Source: Persicitalea sp964500445 (lineage in GTDB: Bacteria > Bacteroidota > Bacteroidia > Cytophagales > Spirosomataceae). Taken from it: a stretch of 64,000 nucleotides of DNA. Both the position numbers and the translations under genes were made by a program. The notes beneath the pieces were generated by a model. It saw only the letters and a list, made by a program, of their open reading frames with translations. It was not told the DNA's origin and ran no database searches. Below, piece by piece: positions 9,142-17,419 of this stretch; the stretch's first letter is position 1; each line of letters begins with the position of its first letter. The stretch is taken from positions 1-64,000 of the forward strand of contig CAZCOG010000035.1 of the NCBI GenBank assembly GCA_964500445.1. Direction: 5' to 3'.

Positions 9142-9807
9142 ATGAAGAGAACCATTTTTATTTTAGCCCTATTACCTGCATTGTTGGCTTTCAGCCGATT
9201 GTCTGCTCAATCATCTTTCAAAATTGCCAAGTTAAAATACGGTGGCGGTGGTGATTGGTACGCGAATAAAACGGCGTTGCCAAACTTGATAAAATTCTGC
9301 AATGCTCAATTGAAAATGAATATCTATCCTGAAGAAGATGTGGTAGAAGTGGGTAGTTCTGACATATTTCAATATCCGTTTGTCCATATGACGGGTCACG
9401 GAAATGTGGTTTTTACTGATTCTGAGGCCAAAAATTTAAGAAACTACCTCATTTCGGGTGGCTTTTTACACATCGATGACAACTATGGATTGGATAAATT
9501 TATCAGGCGGGAAATGAAAAAAGTGTTTCCTGAACTAAGCTTTATTGAACTACCATACAACCATCCTGTTTATCATCAGAAATATAACTTCCCGAATGGG
9601 CTACCCAAAGTTCATCTTCACGATGAGAAGCCACCACAAGGATTTGGACTGATTTATCAGGGCCGCTTGGTGTGCTTTTATTCGTATGAATGCGATCTGG
9701 GAAACGGATGGGAGGATCAGAGCGTTTATAATGATCCGGAAGAAAAGCGTCAGGAAGCACTTCGGATGGGTGCTAATTTACTGGGCTACGCGCTAACCGT
9801 TTTTTGA
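9142..9807 (+). CDS. DUF4159-domain exported protein
   Basis: A 221-residue protein with an N-terminal Sec signal (MKRTIFILALLPALLAFSRLSAQ). The rest matches the DUF4159 pattern: KYGGGGDWYANKTALPNLIKF, FPFVHMTGHG-like YPFVHMTGHGNVVF, and the segment GGFLHIDDNYGLDKFI, typical of a glutamine-amidotransferase-like (GATase1) alpha/beta fold. In this family the domain is often found near MoxR/BatA-type genes or fused to membrane proteins; here it is free-standing. Function is unknown, and periplasmic location is inferred from the signal. It lies between rsmE and the desaturase gene, all on the same strand. Confidence 0.85.
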   Translation: MKRTIFILALLPALLAFSRLSAQSSFKIAKLKYGGGGDWYANKTALPNLIKFCNAQLKMNIYPEEDVVEVGSSDIFQYPFVHMTGHGNVVFTDSEAKNLRNYLISGGFLHIDDNYGLDKFIRREMKKVFPELSFIELPYNHPVYHQKYNFPNGLPKVHLHDEKPPQGFGLIYQGRLVCFYSYECDLGNGWEDQSVYNDPEEKRQEALRMGANLLGYALTVF

Positions 9808-9829
9808 ATCTTGGAATAAATTCTTTCAT

Positions 9830-9880
9830 ATGAGAAAAATCATAAAACTTATTTGCTCATTTAGCCTTAGTTTTGCCTGA
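9830..9880 (+). other. Signal-peptide-like mini-ORF (16 codons)
   Basis: ATG followed by MRKIIKLICSFSLSFA then TGA. The composition (basic start, hydrophobic stretch, small residues) looks like a signal peptide cut off at its cleavage site. It could be a leader peptide, a remnant of a lost secreted protein, or chance. No strong ribosome-binding site precedes it. Confidence 0.2.
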
Positions 9881-9972
9881 GATTAAAATTTCAAGTCCTT
9901 TCCTTTATTCTCTTCTATTCAATCTTTAACCGTTTTACGGCTTTTTCTCAACTATCCATCGTTAAAAAAACT

Positions 9973-10719
9973 ATGTACGCAGTTATTGCCGCCTTCGTCG
10001 GCCATTGGTACCTTTCTCTATTTTGCCAAACTTTTTTTCTGCACCGTTATTCCGCCCATAAAATGTTCAAAATGAACAAATTCTGGGAAAGGTTCTTTTA
10101 CTTATTAACCTATTTATCCCAGGGTTCATCGTACCTGAGTCCGCGTGCCTATGCCATTTTACACCGGATGCACCATGCGTTCAGTGACACCGAGAAAGAT
10201 CCTCATTCACCGCATCATACTAAAAATATTTTTTCAATGATGTGGGAAACAAAGGATATCTATAATGCCGTCCTAAACAGGAAACGTGCTATTGAAACTC
10301 GTTTTGAGCGTAATTATCCAGAGTGGAGCTTTATTGAAAAACTTGGCGATTCTTGGGCCTCTCGACTTGGCTGGATCGCTCTTTACACAGTTTTTTATAT
10401 TTTGGCATATGTCTATTTGGATATGCACTGGATTTTTTTCTTCCTGCTTCCTATCCACTTTCTTATGGGACCGATTCACGGCGCTATTGTTAATTGGAGT
10501 GGCCACAAGTATGGTTACCAGAATTTTGATAACCAGGATAAATCCAAAAACTCGCTGATATTTGATGTGTTGATGATGGGAGAACTGTTTCAAAACAATC
10601 ATCACAAACGGCCAAATTCAATTAATTTTGGGTCCAAATGGTTTGAGTTCGATCCCACTTATCCCGTGATTAAGTTATTGGATAAGGCAAAAATTATTCA
10701 AATCAGGAAAAAGGATTGA
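9973..10719 (+). CDS. Acyl-CoA/acyl-lipid desaturase (membrane di-iron)
   Basis: Introduces a double bond into fatty acyl chains using O2 and a di-iron centre, thereby tuning membrane fluidity. The three histidine boxes are visible: HRYSAH (24-29), HRMHH (64-68, preceded by a membrane helix) and NNHH (208-211). An extra His lies in NWSGHKYG. Hydrophobic segments flank the boxes (about 1-20, 40-50, 130-170). At 248 residues it is a compact member of the stearoyl-CoA desaturase-like group (PF00487 type), lacking the cytochrome b5 domain of eukaryotic enzymes. Substrate position is not predictable from sequence alone. A terminator follows directly. Confidence 0.92.
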   Translation: MYAVIAAFVGHWYLSLFCQTFFLHRYSAHKMFKMNKFWERFFYLLTYLSQGSSYLSPRAYAILHRMHHAFSDTEKDPHSPHHTKNIFSMMWETKDIYNAVLNRKRAIETRFERNYPEWSFIEKLGDSWASRLGWIALYTVFYILAYVYLDMHWIFFFLLPIHFLMGPIHGAIVNWSGHKYGYQNFDNQDKSKNSLIFDVLMMGELFQNNHHKRPNSINFGSKWFEFDPTYPVIKLLDKAKIIQIRKKD

Positions 10720-10741
10720 GTTCCCACTGGGTACTTAATTG

Positions 10742-10773
10742 CAAAAGGGGCGTTCAGAAGAACGCCCCTTTTG
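10742..10773. terminator. Terminator after the desaturase gene
   Basis: 14-bp stem (CAAAAGGGGCGTTC at 10742-10755 pairing with 10760-10773), AGAA loop, T-run following on the plus strand. The A-run on the left may also let it act on minus-strand transcripts. Confidence 0.88.
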
Positions 10774-10961
10774 TTTGAATAAACTTTAGCAGATGTTGCT
10801 TACTCCTGCCAAGTCTGGTTATTAACACCACAAAAAATTATATACACAAAGGAAACCGATAAAGCCGGTTACAGGTAATCAAGAGTTCAGGTTGATCAGC
10901 CTTTCGATACAAAGAAGGCATACAATAATTAGAATGGTGTTAATATCAAATTAGAATGTCA

Positions 10962-12326
10962 TTAGAAATGAAAAAATTCTAGAATAAATCGAGTACCCGT
11001 TGGTCTGTTAGGCTGTATTTTGATTGTAGCGTTATGTAATTTGATAATTCGCTCAACCAAAGAAAGACCAATGCCAGAGCCTTTGACATTTGCGGTATTG
11101 ATGCCGCGGTAAAACGGTTGAAAAATTAAACTTTGGTCCTCTGCCACTATTCCTTTGCCAGTATTGGAAAATTCTATTCTGATGCTTTTCTGATCAGCAA
11201 CTAGTTGAACCAGAACCGAGTGATTGTCAGAGAACTTACAGCCATTTTCCATTAAATTAATAAAAGCAGTTCTTAACAATGTGGCATTCCCAATTATTTC
11301 AAGCCAGGTGTCATCCTCTGGTAGTTCTTCAATGGCGTACAAAATCTTGTATGATTTGTTGGATTGAGACAAGTTGGTTCTTGTGTCCCAGAGAATTTCA
11401 TCCAACCGCACCCGGTCTGTGAGCATCTCGCGTTGGTTCTCGCTGACTTTCGCCAACTCCATCAAAGAATTTGAAAGTTGGGATAGCTCCTGGATGTCTT
11501 CAAGCACAGAGCCAATGGTAGTTCTATATTCTTCCTGTGTCCGCTCTTTCAAAAGGCTTACCTCCAATTGAGAGCTAATCTTGGTCAACGGATTTTTTAA
11601 CTCGTGGGACACGTTGGCAATAAATGTTTTTTGAATTCTGAATGCGTATTCGATTCGATCCAGCAATTTGTTGAAAGTTGTGGTCAGACGACCGATTTCA
11701 TCTTGCTGGTTGGGGACATCCAAACGAGTATCCAGATTTTGAGGTAATATTCCTTCCACCTCGTTCATAACTCGTGAAATAGGAAGTAAGGCTCTTTGAG
11801 AGAATATGAAACCTGCAAATGCAACGATGGCGGTTAAAAGCAGAAAAATTACTGCTAGCATGGTTCTAAGGTTATCGAGGTTAGCCTGCCCGTACAGGTC
11901 CTGCGCTCCGAGAACTACAACCGTTTTGCCAAAGGCATACTTGTTATAAATGCCGACTACGTAATAGTCGCCATCCCGATAGCGGATTTGGTCTGCACGT
12001 CGAATTTCGTTAAGCCAGTAATTTGAAACGTGGATGGAAAGTGAATCGGTATTACTGTAAATTAGACGATTACGCTCGTCGAAGATTAGCACATTTTCAT
12101 TATAGATGAGATTGCGGTTCGATCGATCAAAAACCTTAAGCAGTTGCGGGTCAATCTTCGGTTCGCTAAGAAGTTCGGCGGATGAAACTGCTTTGGAACG
12201 TAATCTGGCGTAGAAATCCTCGACTGTTATGACATAGGTGAAGTAATAAATAGCAACAAAGGACACCACCAAAATACCGCTCACGAGCAGACCGAATTGA
12301 ATCGTCAAACGTGTGCGAATCTGCAT
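10962..12326 (-). CDS. Sensor histidine kinase (HAMP-HisKA-HATPase)
   Basis: The membrane sensor of a two-component pair, 454 residues. Helix 1 is at about 10-32, a periplasmic sensor region of ~120 residues follows, helix 2 is at 155-175, HAMP at 176-228, and the phospho-accepting His241 lies in FIANVSHELKNPLTKI. The ATP-binding domain shows an N box (LMENGCKFSDN), a G1-like GKGIVAED and a G2-like GSGIGLSLVERI. It starts 3 nt after the response-regulator stop, so translation is coupled. The sensed signal is unknown. The periplasmic region has no domain I can name. Confidence 0.94.
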   Translation of the reverse strand: MQIRTRLTIQFGLLVSGILVVSFVAIYYFTYVITVEDFYARLRSKAVSSAELLSEPKIDPQLLKVFDRSNRNLIYNENVLIFDERNRLIYSNTDSLSIHVSNYWLNEIRRADQIRYRDGDYYVVGIYNKYAFGKTVVVLGAQDLYGQANLDNLRTMLAVIFLLLTAIVAFAGFIFSQRALLPISRVMNEVEGILPQNLDTRLDVPNQQDEIGRLTTTFNKLLDRIEYAFRIQKTFIANVSHELKNPLTKISSQLEVSLLKERTQEEYRTTIGSVLEDIQELSQLSNSLMELAKVSENQREMLTDRVRLDEILWDTRTNLSQSNKSYKILYAIEELPEDDTWLEIIGNATLLRTAFINLMENGCKFSDNHSVLVQLVADQKSIRIEFSNTGKGIVAEDQSLIFQPFYRGINTANVKGSGIGLSLVERIIKLHNATIKIQPNRPTGTRFILEFFHF

Positions 12327-12329
12327 GTC

Positions 12330-13007
12330 TCACTCAGTTTTCAGCACGTAGCCCATCCCAAACTGGGTGTGGATAAGCTTCGTCTCGTAATCCCGGTCAA
12401 TCTTTTTCCGAAGGTAGTTTACATATACCTCGATAATATTGGTACCAGAATCAAAGTCGATTTCCCATACCTGCTCGGCTATTTCAGCTTTTGAAATAAC
12501 TCTCCCCTGGTTTCTTATCAAGTAAACCAAAAGATTAAATTCCCGAGCTGTCAGGTCGATTTTATGGTCGCCGCGGTGAACGGTTTTGGCGTCCATGTTG
12601 ACTTCCAAATCAGCAAAGCGCATGATTTGGGCAGTTTGACTTACTGAGCTACTCCGCTTGGTAAGGGCCCGTACTCTGGCCAGCAACTCTTTGAATTCAA
12701 AAGGTTTAACCAGGTAGTCGTCTGCTCCGGCATCAAAACCGACGACTTTGTCGTCGGTAGTACCGAGGGCAGTGAGCATCAGAATGGGCGTTTCGTTCCC
12801 AGCCTTTCGTAATTCTCGGCAAAGTTCGACACCGTTAATCCCGGGAATGATGATATCGCTTACAATCAGATGGTAGTTGTTACGCATTGCCAATTGCCTG
12901 CCAATTAATCCATCGTAAGCTACATCGACGCTATACCCGTTCTCTTCCAGACCCTGTTTCAGGGATTGGACAGTTTTCGGTTCGTCTTCAATTAAGAGCA
13001 GGTTCAT
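12330..13007 (-). CDS. OmpR/PhoB-type response regulator
   Basis: Partner of the downstream kinase: a DNA-binding regulator of 225 residues. The receiver domain carries the acidic pair in IEDE (7-9), the phospho-acceptor Asp51 (LIVSDIIIPG), Thr79 and Lys101. The winged-helix output domain (~130-222) shows the usual DLTAREFNLLVYLIRNQGRVISKAEI and NIIEVYVNYLRKKID. Its ATG overlaps the nucleotidase stop (ATGA), and it is followed by the kinase gene after a 3-nt gap. Confidence 0.95.
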   Translation of the reverse strand: MNLLLIEDEPKTVQSLKQGLEENGYSVDVAYDGLIGRQLAMRNNYHLIVSDIIIPGINGVELCRELRKAGNETPILMLTALGTTDDKVVGFDAGADDYLVKPFEFKELLARVRALTKRSSSVSQTAQIMRFADLEVNMDAKTVHRGDHKIDLTAREFNLLVYLIRNQGRVISKAEIAEQVWEIDFDSGTNIIEVYVNYLRKKIDRDYETKLIHTQFGMGYVLKTE

Positions 13008-13537
13008 TCTTTAGGTAAAAACATTTCCCTAATTTCTCTCCAGTTGGCCACTCTTGGATAGGCCGTTTCATCTTTATTATGTGGAGCCGAATACAGAATT
13101 CCTTTTCCAGTGAAAGAAATCATGTTTTTAATGTGATCATCAATCAAAAAATCGGAGGCTATGATGCTTTTATCGCCACAGAATACGATGTTTTTCCAGG
13201 AAATGTCAGGAAAATTCATTTGTAGCCAATCATACTTTTCCCGGAAAGAATTAGGGAACTCCAATGCCGCGGTAGCTACGTAAATCTCGTAGTATTGAGA
13301 TAATTCCTTCACCGTCTCCTGCGCCCCCTCCATTACAGGAATATCTTTGAAAAAGCCTGTCTGGTGAATGTAGGAGTACATTTTCTTCAACTGCTTCGGG
13401 TGAAGAAGTTCTCTGAATGCGGTTTTCCGGAAGTCTTCATACAAATAGTGTGTATCAAATTCATTTAGGACATATTCTATCAGCTTGCCGTGCGTATCGG
13501 CAAGTACGTCGTCCATATCAAGGGTAATTCTTAACAT
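13004..13537 (-). CDS. 5'(3')-deoxyribonucleotidase-like HAD phosphatase (NT5C family)
   Basis: Probably dephosphorylates nucleoside monophosphates in the cytosol. The 177-residue protein begins with the HAD motif LDMDDVLADT (nucleophile Asp7, acid/base Asp9). Motif II is at YVATAALEFPNS and the motif III/IV Asp residues at FCGDKSIIASDFLIDDH. The spacing and length fit the mitochondrial/bacterial 5'-deoxynucleotidase (NT5C/YqfW) group. It overlaps E2 upstream (TAATG) and the response regulator downstream (ATGA), so it is embedded in a coupled operon whose members have no evident common pathway. Confidence 0.85.
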   Translation of the reverse strand: MLRITLDMDDVLADTHGKLIEYVLNEFDTHYLYEDFRKTAFRELLHPKQLKKMYSYIHQTGFFKDIPVMEGAQETVKELSQYYEIYVATAALEFPNSFREKYDWLQMNFPDISWKNIVFCGDKSIIASDFLIDDHIKNMISFTGKGILYSAPHNKDETAYPRVANWREIREMFLPKE

Positions 13538-14874
13538 TATAAAATGGGTCGGTTAGAATCAAAGTTTTCCAGAATATCCGAAACCTTTTTTAAGAACATT
13601 CCTCCCAACGAACCGTCCACCACTCGGTGATCATAAGAATGGGAGATAAACATTTTCTGGCGAATGCCTAATAAATCGCCTTCCGGAGTTTCAATAACCG
13701 CAGGTTTCTTGACAATTGCCCCAAAAGCCATAATGGCTACCTGAGGTTGAACGATAATTGGGGTACCCATTAAATTGCCAAAGGTCCCAATATTTGAGAT
13801 TGTGAAAGTACCTCCGGTCAAATCATCGGCTTTCAGCTTATTTTCACGGGCTTTCTTTGCCAGCTCGTTTACTTTTTTGGCTAATCCGATCAGACTATAT
13901 TGGTCTGCCTGATGAATAACGGGGACAATCAAATTTCCATCAGGCAATGCCACCGCCATCCCAATATTGATATCTTTTTTGATAATCAAAGAATTACCAT
14001 CCACAGAAACATTGATTAAAGGATAATCTTTAATCGCCTTAATGACTGCCTCAATCAAAATGGGTGTGTAGGTAATCGAAGTACCCGTTTGGCGGCGGAA
14101 ACCGTCCTTAACCCGTTCGCGCCATTTCACGATGGGGGTCATATCAGTTTCTATGAAAGAAGTAACATGAGCCGAAATATTCTTTGACTCAATCATCCGC
14201 TGCGAAATCATGCGACGCATCCGGTCCATTTCCATAATGGTGATATTGTCACTAGATTTGACACCAGTTGCTGCATTTTTAGCCGGAACAGTACGGGTCG
14301 CTAAAAATTGAACAAGATCTTTTTTGGTTACCCTATTTTCGGCGCCAGAACCTTTTATTTGTAAAAGCTCTTCCATGCCCACACCTTCCTCCTTAGCAAT
14401 ACTTAGTACAAGTGGTGAGAAAAATCCATTATTAGAATCATTGCCTGTGGCAGGCCGAGCGGGTAGACTTGTATTATGGCTTAGCGTTGGCAAGCCATGA
14501 GCAGCCATTTGATTCTCCCAATCTTCTTCTTCCGGTTCAGCCTCCTGTTTTTGATCTTCGATCTTTTCATGGCCGTTTATTTCGGTTGAAGGTTCTTGAA
14601 CTGGTAAAGGGCTGACTTCTGTTTTTTCAGATTCAGCAACCTGTAGTCTGGCTACCGGACTACCTATCTTGACTACCTGTCCTTCTTCAACCAAAACTTC
14701 TAATAAAGTTCCGGAATAGGGCGACGGAACTTCGGTATCTACCTTATCGGTAGCTACTTCCAGAATAGAATCATCCGCCGCCACTGAATCGCCGACTTGC
14801 ACAAGCCAGCCTAATACAGTGCATTCCATAACACTTTCGCCCATTTGGGGCATTATCATTTCGACTATTTTCAT
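13537..14874 (-). CDS. 2-oxo acid dehydrogenase E2 (dihydrolipoamide acyltransferase)
   Basis: The acyl-transferring core of a pyruvate or branched-chain 2-oxoacid dehydrogenase complex, 445 residues. One N-terminal lipoyl domain (1-77) has the lipoylated Lys44 in ATDKVDTEV. A Glu/Pro-rich linker follows, then a peripheral-subunit-binding domain at ~150-190 (SPLVLSIAKEEGVGMEELLQI). The catalytic domain ends with SYDHRVVDGSLGG (catalytic His). The single lipoyl domain and the sequence style suggest the branched-chain (BkdB-like) type, but pyruvate cannot be excluded. No E1 or E3 genes are adjacent, so the complex partners are elsewhere. The stop overlaps the next ATG. Confidence 0.9.
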   Translation of the reverse strand: MKIVEMIMPQMGESVMECTVLGWLVQVGDSVAADDSILEVATDKVDTEVPSPYSGTLLEVLVEEGQVVKIGSPVARLQVAESEKTEVSPLPVQEPSTEINGHEKIEDQKQEAEPEEEDWENQMAAHGLPTLSHNTSLPARPATGNDSNNGFFSPLVLSIAKEEGVGMEELLQIKGSGAENRVTKKDLVQFLATRTVPAKNAATGVKSSDNITIMEMDRMRRMISQRMIESKNISAHVTSFIETDMTPIVKWRERVKDGFRRQTGTSITYTPILIEAVIKAIKDYPLINVSVDGNSLIIKKDINIGMAVALPDGNLIVPVIHQADQYSLIGLAKKVNELAKKARENKLKADDLTGGTFTISNIGTFGNLMGTPIIVQPQVAIMAFGAIVKKPAVIETPEGDLLGIRQKMFISHSYDHRVVDGSLGGMFLKKVSDILENFDSNRPIL

Positions 14875-14925
14875 TGCTTAACGAGTGAATTAATTAGCAA
14901 ATGCACCTTTCTCCCTCATATCACT

Positions 14926-16188
14926 TTACTCAGTCACTTCTTCTAAAATGCTTTTTCTTAACAAATCCAAAACATAGGTAGCAGTTAATTCAATATTGAC
15001 GGCGCGATGTTTGGTTAAGGTAAGTAATCGGGTAGTTGTTTTCTTGGGGGAGGCGCAAGCGATCCAAATCGTGCCAACAGGTTTTTCCGGACTACCTCCA
15101 TCAGGTCCGGCGACACCGCTGGTAGCGATTCCGTAGGTTGTATGCATCAATTTACGAATCCCCTCAGCCATCACAGTCACCGTTTGCTCGCTCACCGCAC
15201 CATACTCCAGAAGGTCAGCCATCGGGACGCCCAACGAGTTCATTTTTACATCATTATCATAGGCTACTACTGACCCAGTGAAATAACGTGATGCACCTGG
15301 GATGCTGGTTAGTTTGTGAGCAACGAAGCCACCAGTACAACTTTCGGCTGTGCTGAGGGTAGCGTGATGCGATAGGAGTAGTTTGCCGATAACAGTTTCC
15401 AGCTCATCGCTATCGTATCCATACACCCATTTTTCAATTACCGGCATGACACGCTCAACTTCATAGGCAAGTTCACTGCTCAGTTGATTTTCGTCGTTGC
15501 CTGTTGCGGTCAGGCGTAAACGCACCTGGCCAAAATGCGGCAAATAGGCCAGTCTGATGTGAGGTGGCAAGCTATCCTCCCAGAACTCGATCATCTCGGC
15601 CAGGGTTGATTCGCCAATACCAATTGTGCGGATAATTTTGTGGCGGATAATAGGAGGGTTGAAAAACGACAGAAGCCTTGGAAGTACTCGCTGCGTCATC
15701 AAACTTTTCATCTCGAATGGCACGCCCGGCAGCGAAACGATTACTTTTCCATTTTGCTCAAACCACATTCCCGGCGCAGTCCCCCAGTCATTCTGCAAAT
15801 AAGTACAGTTTTTGGGTAAAGCCGCTTGCTGACGGTTTAGTTCAGTCATCGGTCGTCCGCGGCGCACAAAAAAATCGTTGATCAGTAGCAATGCATCTTC
15901 ATTGATTTCAAGTTCTGTATCAAAGAACTGGCAAAGCGCCTGCTTGGTGATATCGTCTTTGGTAGGCCCCAGCCCCCCTGTAATAATTAATAGGTCAACC
16001 CTGGCGAGGGCTTCTCCCAGCGCTGCCAGGATATCCTCCGCGTTGTCGCCCACCGACGTTTTTCTAGTGGGACGGATACCTATATTAGTCAGTTCAGTAC
16101 CGATCCATTGCGTGTTGGTATCGGTGATTTGGCCGAAGAGAATCTCGTCGCCAATCGTCATTATTTCAGCCTTAATCGGGGGCTTCAT
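14926..16188 (-). CDS. cinA: CinA-like protein (MoCF domain + nicotinamide-nucleotide amidase)
   Basis: A 420-residue fusion of an N-terminal molybdopterin-binding/MoCF-type domain, with pyrophosphatase activity in relatives (IMTIGDEILFGQITDTNTQWI, ITGGLGPTKDDITK), and a C-terminal PncC/CinA domain (LSTAESCTGGFVAHKLTSIPGASRYF, VAGPDGGSPEKPVGTIWIA). Together these clean up damaged pyridine nucleotides and deamidate NMN in NAD recycling. It is the first gene of the minus-strand run leading into E2 (51-bp gap). A perfect -7 element (TAATTTTG on the minus strand, 16225-16232) lies 37 bp upstream of the ATG. Confidence 0.93.
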   Translation of the reverse strand: MKPPIKAEIMTIGDEILFGQITDTNTQWIGTELTNIGIRPTRKTSVGDNAEDILAALGEALARVDLLIITGGLGPTKDDITKQALCQFFDTELEINEDALLLINDFFVRRGRPMTELNRQQAALPKNCTYLQNDWGTAPGMWFEQNGKVIVSLPGVPFEMKSLMTQRVLPRLLSFFNPPIIRHKIIRTIGIGESTLAEMIEFWEDSLPPHIRLAYLPHFGQVRLRLTATGNDENQLSSELAYEVERVMPVIEKWVYGYDSDELETVIGKLLLSHHATLSTAESCTGGFVAHKLTSIPGASRYFTGSVVAYDNDVKMNSLGVPMADLLEYGAVSEQTVTVMAEGIRKLMHTTYGIATSGVAGPDGGSPEKPVGTIWIACASPKKTTTRLLTLTKHRAVNIELTATYVLDLLRKSILEEVTE

Positions 16189-16224
16189 TGGTACGGTTTA
16201 TGTAGTATAACCCTTGTTTTAGGC

Positions 16225-16262
16225 CAAAATTACATAAAATTTATCGGGAACGATTACGTTTG
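16225..16262. promoter_or_regulatory. Divergent -7 elements between cinA and the DUF4197 gene
   Basis: Minus strand TAATTTTG at 16225-16232 (towards cinA) and plus strand TACGTTTG at 16255-16262 (towards DUF4197) both fit the Bacteroidota -7 consensus TAnnTTTG. Neither has a clear TTTG about 20 bp upstream, so they are weaker calls. Confidence 0.4.
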
Positions 16263-16276
16263 TCGAGTAGTTGAAG

Positions 16277-17032
16277 ATGGAAACAAAACCCACAACAATG
16301 TTTAGAAAATGGATTATAGTGCCGATTATCCTGTTAATGACCGGATGTTCGTCACAAGCACAATTTGGCAAAACAAAGTTAGGCAAGATATTAGAGCAAG
16401 TTCAGGAGCAATCCGGCGCGCTTTCGGAAAATGAAATTGCCAATGGTCTGAAGGAAGCTTTAAAAGTTGGGATCGGGAACGGTTCAGCGGAAGCATCACG
16501 GACTGATGGATATCTGAAAAACGAGTACATCAAAATCCTTTTTCCCCCAGATGCTCAGAAAGTGGAAAATACCCTGCGGCAAATAGGGCTAGGCGATGAA
16601 GTGGATCGATTTGTACTATCCTTGAATCGCGCGGCTGAGGACGCAGCAAAAAAATCCAAGCCGATTTTCATTAAAGCGATTACTTCAATGACGATCAATG
16701 ATGCCGTCGGTATCCTGAAAGGACCGGATGATGCAGCCACCAGCTATTTAAAGCGAACTACCAATGAGGAATTGTACAACACCTTTTTCCCGGTAGTTGA
16801 TAGTACGCTCAATCTCAATCAGGCTACGCGGTACTATGCAGACCTGGTAAATACCTATAATAAAATTCCTTTCGTCCAAAAGGTCAATCCTGACCTAAAG
16901 CAATACGCTACTCAGAAAGCCATGGATGGCCTTTACTTTCTGATAGCACAGGAAGAAAAGAAGATTCGGGAGGATCCCGCCGCCCGGGTAACGGATATTT
17001 TGAAGCGGGTGTTTGCGCGGGCTGGACAGTAG
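16277..17032 (+). CDS. DUF4197 lipoprotein
   Basis: A 251-residue exported lipoprotein. After a short basic segment the hydrophobic stretch WIIVPIILLMTGCSS ends in a lipobox Cys. The mature part matches DUF4197: GLKEALKVGIGNG near the N-terminus, then DRFVLSLNRAAEDAAKKSKPIF, SMTINDAVGILKGPDDAATSYL and the repeated helical segments to the C-terminus. The family has no known activity; the fold appears all-helical. The start may be 16277 or 16298 (MFRKW...); both leave a valid signal. gldC follows after 34 bp but probably has its own promoter within the end of this gene. Confidence 0.85.
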   Translation: METKPTTMFRKWIIVPIILLMTGCSSQAQFGKTKLGKILEQVQEQSGALSENEIANGLKEALKVGIGNGSAEASRTDGYLKNEYIKILFPPDAQKVENTLRQIGLGDEVDRFVLSLNRAAEDAAKKSKPIFIKAITSMTINDAVGILKGPDDAATSYLKRTTNEELYNTFFPVVDSTLNLNQATRYYADLVNTYNKIPFVQKVNPDLKQYATQKAMDGLYFLIAQEEKKIREDPAARVTDILKRVFARAGQ

Positions 17033-17044
17033 TGCGTACTTTTG
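17012..17044 (+). promoter_or_regulatory. Probable promoter of gldC
   Basis: TTTG at 17012-17015, spacer 21, TACTTTTG at 17037-17044, matching the Bacteroidota -33/-7 pattern. The -33 element and most of the spacer lie inside the 3' end of the DUF4197 gene. Expected start of transcription is about 17050, leaving a short leader before the gldC ATG at 17067. Confidence 0.5.
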
Positions 17045-17066
17045 TAGAAATCCTTCTAACTAATTG

Positions 17067-17408
17067 ATGAAAAAATCAGAAATAAATTTCACTGTCGACC
17101 TCGACAACCAAAACGTCCCTGACAAAATTCATTGGAGTGCTACAGATAATCCTAATGAGGGAATTGAGGATACTCGCGCAATTGCCGTAGCCGTTTGGGA
17201 CCATTATCACCGTGGTACTTTAAAAATCGACCTTTGGACGAAAGATATGGAAGTCTTCGATATGAAGCGATTTTATATCGAAACAATGAGTGGCATCGCT
17301 GATACGCTATTGACTGCAACCAATGATAAGAAAATGGCAGATAATATCGAGGCGCTTTGCCAGCAATTAAGCAAAGATCTTGAGGCAGAAATCAAGGCAG
17401 CGCAGTAA
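17067..17408 (+). CDS. gldC: Gliding motility protein GldC
   Basis: A 113-residue cytosolic protein matching GldC: KSEINFTVDLDNQNVPDKIHWSATDNP at the start, then the DLWTKDMEVFDMKRFYIETM segment and a helical C-terminus. In Flavobacterium johnsoniae gldC is a gliding accessory gene; many non-gliding Bacteroidota also keep it. The ATG at 17067 is used; an adjacent in-frame TTG at 17064 is less likely. The thioredoxin-fold lipoprotein follows after 11 bp and is probably co-transcribed. Confidence 0.9.
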   Translation: MKKSEINFTVDLDNQNVPDKIHWSATDNPNEGIEDTRAIAVAVWDHYHRGTLKIDLWTKDMEVFDMKRFYIETMSGIADTLLTATNDKKMADNIEALCQQLSKDLEAEIKAAQ

Positions 17409-17419
17409 ACCGTTCAGTC

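Noticed and set aside
9973..10719. Reverse-strand open frames under the desaturase gene
   Set aside because: They lack a plausible start context and mirror the real gene; the His boxes prove the plus-strand reading.
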